From contig JANNUS010000009.1 in the NCBI GenBank assembly GCA_031395485.1, positions 62,001 to 126,000 of the forward strand: a DNA stretch of 64,000 bases, written 5' to 3'. A program made the translations under genes and the position numbers. Of this stretch, positions 34,840 to 43,967 are shown one piece after another (the stretch's first letter is position 1; each line of letters begins with the position of its first letter). The stretch is from UBA2336 sp031395485. Its GTDB lineage: Bacteria; Bacteroidota; Bacteroidia; Cytophagales; Cyclobacteriaceae. The notes under the pieces were generated by a model. That model did no database searches, had not been told where the DNA came from, and saw nothing but the letters and a program-made list of their open reading frames with translations.

Positions 34840-35727
34840 TTAAGCGCTTAAATAGTCTGCTATTTTCTGATACTCTTGCTGATAACCAAATCGTTCGATA
34901 TCGATTTTATAAAGTTCATTTACTTTGCCGAGGGTATTAGCATTGTAGTACGCGCGATAATCGTAAGATTCTTCACTTTTATTCAAGTGCGAGAGTTGTA
35001 AACTATTTTGACTTAAAAACTGATTTAATTTTTCAGAACCCTCTATGTTAAAAATCTTTACTGCTATTTTATTATTTTCATAATATTCTAGAAAGCAATG
35101 CTGCGGTTTAATATGCTGGTCTTTCACTCGATCTGGAATATTCGCGATTCGATTTACGAAATCGGAAAAAGAAAGATGCTGAGGCAATATCCCAAAAAGG
35201 TAGTCACCATAAATGTAATCTTGCAAATTTTTTTCAAAGAAGCTTCGATACACCGATACTAGCCTGCTGAATGGGTTGCGCACTATGGTGAAGTACAGAT
35301 GGTTGCCCGATTGCGTTCCGATCACCTGAAGGTTTACATCTGTTAGGTAATTTATTTGCTCTTCACTGATTTCAATTTGTTTTAAGGTGGGATACATTTT
35401 TTCCAGCATTGCTTTGCTCAGGGAAGTACTCGCAGATTTTGGTATCCGAATGTACGATACAGTATTTGTTGCTAAGTGCCCACCTGTTTTTTTAAAAGAT
35501 TTTTTAAAAAAGGCAAGCTGGGATATAAGACTTTTTGTAATTGTGTTTTTTGAGAGGAGAGCGGAGTAACGATGTTTATTTATTCCACGACCAGCCGGAA
35601 CAAAATCCTGTAGTTTTATCAGGCTGATTCTTCGGCTTCTATTAAAATCATTTTCACTGTGAGCCCAACGTCCATACTTTAGGATTAACCGAGTGAGTTC
35701 AAAATATTTTTTAATACTGAGCATCAT
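34840..35727 (-). CDS. Sulfotransferase family 2-like protein
   Basis: 295 residues. It has the two PAPS-binding elements of carbohydrate sulfotransferases: the 5'-phosphosulfate loop YIRIPKSASTSL near residue 95 and the 3'-phosphate loop TIVRNPFSRLVSVYRSFFEK near residue 157. The C-terminal third carries KPQHCFLEY and ends with an RFGYQQEY helix, as in Sulfotransfer_2 proteins. It probably adds sulfate to a surface or secreted glycan. It is cytoplasmic by lack of a signal peptide. It stands alone, without other polysaccharide genes near it. The sequence is AT-rich and Asn/Lys/Ser-rich, so transfer is possible but not shown. Confidence 0.82.
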   Translation of the reverse strand: MMLSIKKYFELTRLILKYGRWAHSENDFNRSRRISLIKLQDFVPAGRGINKHRYSALLSKNTITKSLISQLAFFKKSFKKTGGHLATNTVSYIRIPKSASTSLSKAMLEKMYPTLKQIEISEEQINYLTDVNLQVIGTQSGNHLYFTIVRNPFSRLVSVYRSFFEKNLQDYIYGDYLFGILPQHLSFSDFVNRIANIPDRVKDQHIKPQHCFLEYYENNKIAVKIFNIEGSEKLNQFLSQNSLQLSHLNKSEESYDYRAYYNANTLGKVNELYKIDIERFGYQQEYQKIADYLSA

Positions 35728-35824
35728 AAATTCATAGCCCTAAGATAGAAATTCGAGCCTCTTACTTTAAATCGAAATATCGTATTAAGTCAAAATCTGC
35801 TTTGCGTATATTGCAATTTAATGG

Positions 35825-38800
35825 ATGCATAGAGTGAATAGCGTTGTCTCAAGTCGGCTGATTCTTACTATTACTGCCTTTTTATTGGCCGGTTCATGCT
35901 TTGCCCAATATGGCAATGAATGGATAAGGTTTAACCAACAATATTTTAAAATACCCGTGGCAAAAGAGGGTATTTATAGATTAAACTATGCCGATCTCCA
36001 AACCGCGGGTTTTCCAGTATCGAGTGCCGATCCACGAAGAATACAGGTTTTTCATCGGGGAGTAGAGCAGCGAATATTGGTAGCGGGTGAGGGTGATGCC
36101 GTTTTTAACCCAACAGACTATATAGAGTTTTATGGTAGAGGCAATGATGGCGTAGGCGATGCCGAACTTTATAGACCGGCATCCACACAACCACATCAAT
36201 ATTACAACCTCTACAGCGATACCACAACGTATTTTCTAACACTCAATTCACTTGCTCAATTGGGGCTTCGAATGGAGCCTTTCTCCGAAATTAATGTTAC
36301 CGGTATTCAAGCAGAGGTTTTTCATAATGACCAAAAGTTAAAAATTCTGGCAACCGAATACGCAACCGGCAAAAAATTCAATACGTACGTTCAAAATTCT
36401 TTTTTTGAAACGGGCGAAGGTTGGACAGGCAACCAGATCATTCAAAATCAGTTTATCGATTATCGTATTGATAATATTTTAAATACCGCCCCGTCATCGG
36501 GTAGCCCTCAACTTGAAATTCAGTTAGTTGGTCGTGCGGAGGTATCACATCAGGTAGAGATTTCTGTTGGACCTTTAACCCCTTCACGGGTAATCGCAAT
36601 TCAGAGTTTCGCATCATCAAATATTATTACGGTAACCGCTGCATTAAATTGGTCAGATATTGGTGGAGATGGGGCAATGGTGGTGCGGGTAAAAGCACTC
36701 GGTGTAAATGGTAAATCCGATCGACTTAGTACATCTTTTATTAAAGTCAATTACCCCCAAAATTTCAATCAAGCAGAAACCTCTGAAAAAATATTTCATC
36801 TGAACGAAAAGGTCGTAGGTAAATCATACATTGAAATACAAAACTCCCCCGCAGGAAGCCGTTTGTTCGATGTGACAGATCCGGCTAATGTTACCCCCCT
36901 TGGTACCACCTTAACCACAACCTTAAATGCCGTTATACCGAACACAGCAACATCAAGAACAATTTTGGCCACCACCAGCTTTGCCACTCCTTCCATTCGT
37001 TCTGTCACCCTCCAAAACATTGATCCTTCGCTTCACAACTATATTATCATTAGTAATCAGTTGTTGATGAAACCTGCCGGAGATTATTCAGATGCAGTTG
37101 CAGCCTATGCAAATTACAGGGCGTCTGCTGCTGGCGGATCATACAATACCCTGGTGGCGGAAATTAATCAGTTGTATGATCAGTTTAATTTCGGAGAGAA
37201 ATCTCCGCTTGCTATTTCAAGGTTTATGAAATTTATGGTGAGCCTTGGTAATCCACGTTACCTGCTTATCATAGGCAAAGGGTTGGATGTGTGGCATAAC
37301 TATCATCGAAATCCGTCTGCCTTTACATACCATGACCTTGTTCCTTCTGCAGGAGTGCCCGCATCGGATATATTGTTTACGGCCGGGTTAAATGGAACAG
37401 TGTTTGAACCCGCAGTAGCAACAGGCAGAATAACTGCAAGCACACCACACGATGTGGTTGCTTACCTGAATAAAGTTAAAGAAATGGAGGCATTGCCCTT
37501 TGATGATTTGTGGCGAAAAGAACTTCTTCATCTAAGCGGAGGTATCAATCCAGGGGAGCCAGAACTATTTGCATCGTATATGCAGCAATTCGGAACCATT
37601 GCCGAAAGTTATTACCTGGGAGGTAATGTATCGTACATTGGTAAAAGCAGTACGGAAATTGAGTTTGTTAACATTTCTGAGAAAGTAAACAGTGGCGTAA
37701 ATCTAATCACGTTGTTTGGTCACTCGTCACCATCACAAAACGATTTTAATATTGGCTTTGTTAGCGCTCCCGAGCTAGGATATAATAATTCGGGCAAGTA
37801 TCCCATGTTTCTGATAAACGGCTGCAATGCGGGTGATTTTTTTTCAACGACCACACGTTACGGTGAAGATTGGATTAACACGCCCGGAAAAGGCGCGCTG
37901 GGGTTTATGGCCAATACATCTTTTGGATATTCTACATTGCTTCGCGCCTATTCCAATACTTTCTATAGCGTTGCTTATGGCGATTCATCATTCCTTGATA
38001 AAGGTATTGGTGATATACAAAAAGAGGTGGTATCTCAATTTACGAGCATAAGCCCCAATGTTCTATATGTTGCGCAAGCCCAGCAAATGTTTTTGTTGGG
38101 TGACCCAGCGGTAAAATTGTTTGGGGCATCTAAACCAGACTATGAGATCAACGACAATTATGTTTATCCGGAATCATTTAACAGCGAACCGATAACCGCA
38201 CTGAGCGATTCATTTGCACTAAAACTGATTGTGCGAAATTTCGGTAGCGCAAAAGAAGATTCAATTGCTGTGCGGGTTGTTCGAACGTTAAATGACAATT
38301 CAAACATTACGTACGATTCTATATTTAAACCCGTGCTATACCGCGACACACTTACATTCATTATTTATAAAGAAGATCAGGGTTTTGGCAATAACAGTTT
38401 TAGCGTTGCTATCGATCCATTAAATGCTATCAACGAAATTGAAAAATCGAATAACACAGCAGAGCTCACGATGTTTATTCCGCTGAATGCTTCACGAAAT
38501 TTATACCCCCAAGGATTTTCTATTGTTAATACAGCCACGCTTAATCTCGTTGTGCAAAGTACTGATGTTGTAGGGGAGGAGCGCGATTTTATTTTACAGA
38601 TCGATACAGTCGACACATTTGATAGCCCGTATGCGCAAGAATTTACTGTAAATGGAAAAATTGCTATCAAAGAAATTAACCTGATTGTACCACGGGATAC
38701 GCTTGCTTACTATTGGCGAAGTAGATTTGCACAAAAGCAGAATGACAGTGAAAGTATAGATTGGGCTACAACCTCGTTCACGTATATTGAAAGCGGTCCC

Positions 38801-40747
38801 GAAGGTTGGGCGCAAGTACACTTTCCACAATATCTCAGCAATGAAACTCTCGGTTTAGTTAAGGATCCGGTTGCAAGACTCTTGAGACTGAAAGAAACTA
38901 TTACAGATGTGTCGATTCAAACGTTTGGCGCGGATCACCCTTCTCCTCATACTGCTATTTCTGTTAAACTGAATAACACAGAGTATAATCCAATTTCATT
39001 GCCGGAATTACAGTGCCGTGACAATACCATTAATCTAATTGCCTTTAGTAAAACTTCGACTGTGCCATATGTAGCTATTCCGGTTCAATACCCTGACGCC
39101 AAAGCATGTGGAAGAAGACCGGAAGTCATCACAAGTTTTTTATCAACGGAAGTGGAGACAGGAAATGGTAAGGACCTTATTCAGTACATTGATAATGTAC
39201 CGGTTGGAGATTCTGTTGTGTTGTTTTCCATTGGCAATCCAGGCTATGCTTCATGGTCACCTAATGTTCAGAACAAGTTATCAGCGTTAGGTATTTCGTT
39301 ATCGCAGATTGCGACCCTTCAAGCGGGTGAAGCGGTTATCATTTTTGCGAAAAAGGGTTCTGCGATTGGATCCGCAACGATATTGAAAACATTGCCAACG
39401 CTGTCGTTATCGGTAGACGGTACGATCACGGGCCGTAATGTTTCTGGTACAATGACTTCAACGGTTATTGGTCCTTCAACTGACTGGGGAAGTTTTAAAG
39501 CAACAGGCCGTGCATCTGAGATACCTGTTACAGATCAATTTAATTTTGATGTTATCGGTAAAACATTAGATGGGACAGAAACAATTTTAAGATCAGGATT
39601 AACAACTTCAAGTGAAGATCTTTCCGACATAAATGCTGCAACTCATCCGTATTTGCAACTTGTTTTTCATGCAACAGATGAAATCAATCTTACTGCTCCT
39701 CAACTTAAGAAGTGGTTAGCTGAATATACGCCTGCGCCTGAGGGTGTTCTTACATTTGCGGGCTCATTAGAAACAGAAATTTTAAAAGAGGGCGAAATAT
39801 GGACAGGTACTTACGGATTCCATAATATTTCTGAAAAGCAATTCAGTGATTCACTCAATGTTCGGTATACCGTATACAATACTACTTCGCGAACATCAGA
39901 GATATCAACAAAAAAAATCAAGGCTCCTGAGCCAGGCCAGGAAACACTTTTTGATATTGTAGTGAATACGAAAGAAAAAGCTGGCCTGAATGATGTTAAG
40001 GTTTTTGTAAACCCGCTGGTGTTGCCAGAGGTGTATTACGATAATAATGTTTTGGAGTTGAAAGATCATCTGAATATTGCATCCGATCGGTTTAATCCCA
40101 TATTGGATGTAACGATTGATGGGCGTTATATCCTTAATGGTGATTATATTTCTCCAAATCCTATTATTGTTGTGCGACTATGGGATGAGAATTCTCTTTT
40201 ATTAAAGCGTGATACGATTGGAATTGATATTTTTCTTAAATATCCGTGTGCTTCAGAGAATTGTTCATTTACCAAAATTAATTTCAGTAATCCGGATGTA
40301 CGCTGGTTTTCCGCAACGGACACTTCTGATTTTATGATGGACTTCAAACCTGAAAATCTTTCCGAAGGATTGTATACCCTTCAAGTAATGGCAAGAGACG
40401 TGCGCAACAATAGCAGTGGCGCGCTACCGTATGAGGTAAGCTTTGTAGTAGCCGAAAATAATACGATTACTATTCAGCGTCCTTACCCCAACCCATCATC
40501 GGATATTTTCTTTTTCAATATTGTGGTTACAGGAGATGTACAGCCCGATGCCATGTATGTAGAAGTCATTAATACAAATGGCCTTGCTGTTAAGAAGTTT
40601 GTAAAGAAGGTTTTTTATACCGGAACGAATATTGTTTCAATAGATGGAGGCGATTGGCCGGGAGGCTTGTATTTTTATCGTATTAATTTATTCAAGGGTG
40701 AAAAGGAAATAAAAGCATCAACCGGAAAAATTATATTTGTACGATAG
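35825..40747 (+). CDS. C25 (gingipain/PorU-like) cysteine peptidase with T9SS type A tail
   Basis: 1640 residues with a signal peptide (LILTITAFLLAGSCFAQ) and an N-terminal domain starting YGNEWIRFNQQYFKIPVAKEG-like sequence that recalls PorU pro-regions. The C25 core occupies about 400-780; the catalytic dyad is His633 (LFGHSSPS) and Cys667 (INGCNAGDF). Then come CARDB-like and other beta-sandwich repeats, and a type A sorting domain (RPYPNPSSDIFFF... FYRI..KIIFVR) over the last ~85 residues. It may be a second PorU-type sortase or a secreted peptidase; classical PorU is shorter, near 1,200-1,300. The ATG at 35825 is used because the ATG at 35821 hits a stop after three codons. Confidence 0.9.
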   Translation: MHRVNSVVSSRLILTITAFLLAGSCFAQYGNEWIRFNQQYFKIPVAKEGIYRLNYADLQTAGFPVSSADPRRIQVFHRGVEQRILVAGEGDAVFNPTDYIEFYGRGNDGVGDAELYRPASTQPHQYYNLYSDTTTYFLTLNSLAQLGLRMEPFSEINVTGIQAEVFHNDQKLKILATEYATGKKFNTYVQNSFFETGEGWTGNQIIQNQFIDYRIDNILNTAPSSGSPQLEIQLVGRAEVSHQVEISVGPLTPSRVIAIQSFASSNIITVTAALNWSDIGGDGAMVVRVKALGVNGKSDRLSTSFIKVNYPQNFNQAETSEKIFHLNEKVVGKSYIEIQNSPAGSRLFDVTDPANVTPLGTTLTTTLNAVIPNTATSRTILATTSFATPSIRSVTLQNIDPSLHNYIIISNQLLMKPAGDYSDAVAAYANYRASAAGGSYNTLVAEINQLYDQFNFGEKSPLAISRFMKFMVSLGNPRYLLIIGKGLDVWHNYHRNPSAFTYHDLVPSAGVPASDILFTAGLNGTVFEPAVATGRITASTPHDVVAYLNKVKEMEALPFDDLWRKELLHLSGGINPGEPELFASYMQQFGTIAESYYLGGNVSYIGKSSTEIEFVNISEKVNSGVNLITLFGHSSPSQNDFNIGFVSAPELGYNNSGKYPMFLINGCNAGDFFSTTTRYGEDWINTPGKGALGFMANTSFGYSTLLRAYSNTFYSVAYGDSSFLDKGIGDIQKEVVSQFTSISPNVLYVAQAQQMFLLGDPAVKLFGASKPDYEINDNYVYPESFNSEPITALSDSFALKLIVRNFGSAKEDSIAVRVVRTLNDNSNITYDSIFKPVLYRDTLTFIIYKEDQGFGNNSFSVAIDPLNAINEIEKSNNTAELTMFIPLNASRNLYPQGFSIVNTATLNLVVQSTDVVGEERDFILQIDTVDTFDSPYAQEFTVNGKIAIKEINLIVPRDTLAYYWRSRFAQKQNDSESIDWATTSFTYIESGPEGWAQVHFPQYLSNETLGLVKDPVARLLRLKETITDVSIQTFGADHPSPHTAISVKLNNTEYNPISLPELQCRDNTINLIAFSKTSTVPYVAIPVQYPDAKACGRRPEVITSFLSTEVETGNGKDLIQYIDNVPVGDSVVLFSIGNPGYASWSPNVQNKLSALGISLSQIATLQAGEAVIIFAKKGSAIGSATILKTLPTLSLSVDGTITGRNVSGTMTSTVIGPSTDWGSFKATGRASEIPVTDQFNFDVIGKTLDGTETILRSGLTTSSEDLSDINAATHPYLQLVFHATDEINLTAPQLKKWLAEYTPAPEGVLTFAGSLETEILKEGEIWTGTYGFHNISEKQFSDSLNVRYTVYNTTSRTSEISTKKIKAPEPGQETLFDIVVNTKEKAGLNDVKVFVNPLVLPEVYYDNNVLELKDHLNIASDRFNPILDVTIDGRYILNGDYISPNPIIVVRLWDENSLLLKRDTIGIDIFLKYPCASENCSFTKINFSNPDVRWFSATDTSDFMMDFKPENLSEGLYTLQVMARDVRNNSSGALPYEVSFVVAENNTITIQRPYPNPSSDIFFFNIVVTGDVQPDAMYVEVINTNGLAVKKFVKKVFYTGTNIVSIDGGDWPGGLYFYRINLFKGEKEIKASTGKIIFVR

Positions 40748-40803
40748 GTTGGATTAAATCGAAAACCTCGAACCTTGGCTCAATAAATTCTAATCGTAAT
40801 TTA

Positions 40804-41277
40804 TTAGTGATGATGCCCACCCGGGCCGTGTACGTGGCCATGCGCCAACTCATCCGAAGTTGCGATGCGGATATCTAAAACCTCAACTGAAAAATTCAGT
40901 GCTACACCCGCTAACGGATGGTTGCCGTCAACGGTAATGCTATCCAATCCAATTTCGGTCACGGTAACTACCTGCCCTCGATTGTCAGTTTGAAACTGCA
41001 TACCCTTTTTTATTTCCTGCCCGCCAAAAGCTGATCGCGGTACTTTTTGAATCATTTTTGCATCGCGTTCACCGTATCCTTTTTCGGGGCTAACCTGTAT
41101 CTCAACCTTATCGCCTTTTACTTTTCCTTCTAACCCATCTTCCATACCGGGTATAAGGTTTCCAATTCCTTGTATATATACAAGCGGTGCCTGGCCAATG
41201 CTGGAGTCCAGCGTATTACCTTCGTTGTCGCGCAGGGTGTAATGAATGGAAACAACTTTTTCTTTTCCGATTTGCAT
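40804..41277 (-). CDS. FKBP-type peptidyl-prolyl isomerase, SlyD-like
   Basis: 157 residues from the ATG at 41277; the frame continues upstream through the promoter, so the longer form is rejected. The FKBP fold (VVSIHYTLRDNEGNTLDSS, GIGNLIPGMEDGLEG) carries the inserted-in-flap IF domain with PEKGYGERD and VDGNHPLAGVALNF, as in SlyD. The C-terminus is His-rich (DELAHGHVHGPGGHHH), the metal-binding tail of SlyD proteins. It acts as a cytoplasmic chaperone and prolyl isomerase, and may handle nickel, zinc or copper. Its position beside ccoS/ccoI is suggestive. Confidence 0.94.
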   Translation of the reverse strand: MQIGKEKVVSIHYTLRDNEGNTLDSSIGQAPLVYIQGIGNLIPGMEDGLEGKVKGDKVEIQVSPEKGYGERDAKMIQKVPRSAFGGQEIKKGMQFQTDNRGQVVTVTEIGLDSITVDGNHPLAGVALNFSVEVLDIRIATSDELAHGHVHGPGGHHH

Positions 41278-41298
41278 ATGCCTTTTTTTTTGAAGGCG

Positions 41299-41306
41299 GA
41301 AATTTA
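41299..41306 (-). promoter_or_regulatory. Probable -7 element of the SlyD-like gene
   Basis: TAAATTTC on the minus strand matches TAnnTTTG at seven of eight positions and lies 21 bp before the chosen ATG. Confidence 0.4.
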
Positions 41307-41363
41307 CTAAAAAAAAATAAAATGTATGAAGGTAAATCGCTGATAGCATTTTATGCAATGAAT

Positions 41364-41561
41364 CTATGGGGGAGTACCAGAGCGTTTATCAGGACTTGCT
41401 TCATTTTCTTTTGGTTCTTCGGTCTTTTCATTAAACAGTATCCGAACAGATGGTGTGTACATGTCGTTATATTGCCCGCTCTTTATAGCCCAAAGAAATA
41501 TCAGCAAAAATGAAATGGCTATTGTTAGGCTAATGAATATTAGGAGAATGATAATCATCAT
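41364..41561 (-). CDS. ccoS: cbb3-type cytochrome oxidase assembly protein CcoS
   Basis: 65 residues with one N-terminal membrane helix (IIIILLIFISLTIAISFLLIF region) followed by the CcoS signature WAIKSGQYNDMYTPSVRILF. A Glu/Lys/Pro-rich tail follows. CcoS is required for a functional cbb3 oxidase, acting with CcoI in cofactor (copper) insertion. The start overlaps the ccoI stop by 4 bp. Its family consensus has GQ(F/Y)DDxExPAxRIL, which is well kept here. Confidence 0.93.
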   Translation of the reverse strand: MMIIILLIFISLTIAISFLLIFLWAIKSGQYNDMYTPSVRILFNEKTEEPKENEASPDKRSGTPP

Positions 41562-42013
41562 GACGCATTCATTTTGTGGGATGCAACATACTTAACCGCT
41601 AAGGCCGAAAAGCTTACAACAGTTATACTGCTCACGGGCATTAGAATAGCTGCGACCAAAGGCGTTAAATTACCGGTTACGGCAAAGCTCAGTGATACAG
41701 CATTGTAGAGAAATGAAATAACAAAAGCGGCTTTCAGAATAGTAGTTGATGATTTTGCTAAACTAATAAACTTGTCTAAGGACTTAATTTGATCGCCTAG
41801 TAAAATTCCATCACATGCGGGTGTGAAAACACCGGTGTCATCGGTTACTGCAATCCCAACATTGCTTTGTTTTAATGCACCTGAGTCGTTGAGTCCGTCT
41901 CCCACCATTAATACAGTATGGCCTTTGTTCTGAAGATCGCGAATATAGGTTAGCTTATCGATTGGACTTTGATTGAATAGTAATTGAACATTGTTAGTAA
42001 ATAGCTTTTTCAT
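41558..42013 (-). CDS. ccoI: CcoI copper-transporting P-type ATPase, C-terminal fragment (frameshifted)
   Basis: 151 residues that form the end of the P-domain and the last two membrane helices of a P1B-type ATPase. The P-domain motif VGDGLNDSGALKQSNVGIAV is intact, and the helices at the end match CcoI/FixI. The ATG at 42013 is probably not a real start: the frame is open upstream and encodes NEGDREQ directly before it, the normal family sequence after SGD. The join with the N-terminal fragment needs one extra base near 42036. Whether the protein is made as two pieces, or the break is a sequencing error, cannot be decided. Confidence 0.88.
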   Translation of the reverse strand: MKKLFTNNVQLLFNQSPIDKLTYIRDLQNKGHTVLMVGDGLNDSGALKQSNVGIAVTDDTGVFTPACDGILLGDQIKSLDKFISLAKSSTTILKAAFVISFLYNAVSLSFAVTGNLTPLVAAILMPVSSITVVSFSALAVKYVASHKMNAS

Positions 42014-43965
42014 TTGCTCCCGGTCGCCTTCATTGTACCTGATAGTAACGCCCTACATTTATTTCCTAATCGCTGTAACATGGTATCTAAACTTTGTCGT
42101 ACAGAAATGCGAATGCTAAAGTAGCCTTTCACGTCTTCATCAATGGATACATAAATCGTGGACACATCTTGATCTCTATTCTTTAACATGCCTACAAAAT
42201 CGGCTGAACCAATCTTAAAAAGATGTTCATCAATTATTCCCAGAATGCCTTTTCCGGGTATTTCTTTAAAATCAATCACAACAGCCGATGATTGTTGCTT
42301 AATAAATTTAGTAATCAAGGAACTTAACGGATGGGTAGAGCAACTGGTAATTGATTTAACGGCCGCAAAAGCAGTATCTGAAAGTTTACCCGTAAATGTA
42401 ATTTCGGGTGTTTTGCCATGTGTTACGGTTCCGGTTTTATCAAATACAACTGAATCTATTGTAGCTAGCCGCTCTATTACATCAGCGTTTTTTAAATACA
42501 GCTTATGCTTGCCAAATACGCGTAACATGTTGCCGTATGTAAAGGGTGCAGCCAATGCTAGTGCGCACGGACACGCAACCATGAGTACAGAAGTAAGAGT
42601 CAACCACATTTCTTTCGGCTGTACGAGTTGCCAATAAATCGCTGTCGTTAGTGCGATGCCCATAACGATCCATGTAAATCTGCGGGCGGCCATGTCAATT
42701 ATTTTTTGATATTTACTTTCGGCAACTTTTTTGAAAATGTCGTTGTTCCATAAACTCGTGAGTTGACTTTGGGAGGTCTTCTTTTCAACGACTAATCGTA
42801 CTGGGCTTCCGATGAGCCGACCACCAGCATATACAGTTTCTGATTGCCTCACCAATACAGGCTTAGATTCACCTGAAACAAAGCTGTAGTCGATATAGGC
42901 CTGATCATCTAACAATGTACTATCGGCAGGAATGATTTCCATGTTTCTTACTCTGATCTGATCCGCAATTTGCAGATCATAAATGATTATAGGTTTCCAC
43001 TCTGTATTATCAAGTTTATGAATAGCCAATGGAAAGTAGGAAGTAAAGTCACGGTCGAACGCCAGGCTTTCATATGTTTTATTCTGAAACCATCGGCCAA
43101 TTAATAGAAAAAAAACCAACCCGGTAAACGAATCCAGATATCCAGGGCCTGTTGCTGTTATTATGTCATAGCAACTGCGTAGGAAAAGTGCTAGTAGTCC
43201 GGCTGCAATGGGCACATCAATATTGATTTGTTTTTGCTTAAAGCTTTTTGAAGCAGAGCGAAAATAATCAAAGCCACTATAGAAAAATACCGGTATAGCC
43301 AGCGCGACATTTAACCATGAAAAAACGCGGGAAAGTAACTGGTCGGATTGATCAATGCCCAGGTATTCGGGGAAACTAAACAACATAATATTTCCAAAAC
43401 AAAAACCCGCAACAACTAATTTTATCAATAGCGATTGATTGGTAACCGATGAAACGGGGCCGCTTTTAGTTAAATTAATTTGAGGCGTATACCCGATTGA
43501 ATTCAACAGCGCTGCAATCGCGCTCAACTTAATTTTCGCTGGATCAAAGTTTAGAGTAACGTGCTTCTTAGCAAAGTTAACTTCTGATTGCAAAATTCCT
43601 GCATCAATTTTATGTAGGTTTTCTAATAGCCAAATACAGGAAACACAATGAATTGCTGGTATGAAAAAATCAACCTTCGCGAAGGTTGGGGAATCAAAGG
43701 AAATAATTTTCTTGCAGATTGTATTTTCATCCAGATAAGAGAAAACTTCTATCTCTGAAGCATGAATCTTACTACCAGCATTTTTATCAAGTATATAATA
43801 CTCACAAAGATTATTTGTGCTTAGAATTTCAAAAACAGTTTTACAGCCGTAGCAACAAAATGGTTTATCGTTTAACCAAAAAGTTTCTTCGCAGGGCTGT
43901 CCGCAATGATGACATTCACTCTCCGAAAGTATTTGCTTTTCACTGGTTGCCTGCTGAATAAGCAT
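42010..43965 (-). CDS. ccoI: CcoI copper-transporting P-type ATPase, N-terminal part (frameshifted)
   Basis: 651 residues. The N-terminal Zn/Cu-binding cluster CHHCGQPC...FCCYGC is at about 19-40, a heavy-metal domain follows with HCVSC, then membrane helices, the A-domain YSFVSGESKPV, the transmembrane metal motif VACPCALA and the phosphorylation site DKTGTVTHGKTPE. The true reading frame breaks at Gly643 in LLSG: the next codon should be Asp, but one base is lacking, giving eight foreign residues (TMKATGSK) and a stop. CcoI delivers copper for the CuB centre of cbb3 oxidase. The rejoined protein would be about 802 residues, normal for the family. Confidence 0.93.
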   Translation of the reverse strand: MLIQQATSEKQILSESECHHCGQPCEETFWLNDKPFCCYGCKTVFEILSTNNLCEYYILDKNAGSKIHASEIEVFSYLDENTICKKIISFDSPTFAKVDFFIPAIHCVSCIWLLENLHKIDAGILQSEVNFAKKHVTLNFDPAKIKLSAIAALLNSIGYTPQINLTKSGPVSSVTNQSLLIKLVVAGFCFGNIMLFSFPEYLGIDQSDQLLSRVFSWLNVALAIPVFFYSGFDYFRSASKSFKQKQINIDVPIAAGLLALFLRSCYDIITATGPGYLDSFTGLVFFLLIGRWFQNKTYESLAFDRDFTSYFPLAIHKLDNTEWKPIIIYDLQIADQIRVRNMEIIPADSTLLDDQAYIDYSFVSGESKPVLVRQSETVYAGGRLIGSPVRLVVEKKTSQSQLTSLWNNDIFKKVAESKYQKIIDMAARRFTWIVMGIALTTAIYWQLVQPKEMWLTLTSVLMVACPCALALAAPFTYGNMLRVFGKHKLYLKNADVIERLATIDSVVFDKTGTVTHGKTPEITFTGKLSDTAFAAVKSITSCSTHPLSSLITKFIKQQSSAVVIDFKEIPGKGILGIIDEHLFKIGSADFVGMLKNRDQDVSTIYVSIDEDVKGYFSIRISVRQSLDTMLQRLGNKCRALLSGTMKATGSK

Positions 43966-43967
43966 GT

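Noticed and set aside
41187..41513. 108-codon plus-strand frame spanning the SlyD-ccoS gap
   Set aside because: It runs antisense through SlyD-like and ccoS genes, both with strong family signatures.
42010..42040. Programmed -1/+1 frameshift as explanation for split ccoI
   Set aside because: No slippery heptamer or downstream pseudoknot is visible at the break (sequence GGTACAATG); a simple 1-base deletion or read error explains it better.
42188..42637. 149-codon plus-strand frame
   Set aside because: Antisense to the conserved P-domain of ccoI; a shadow frame.
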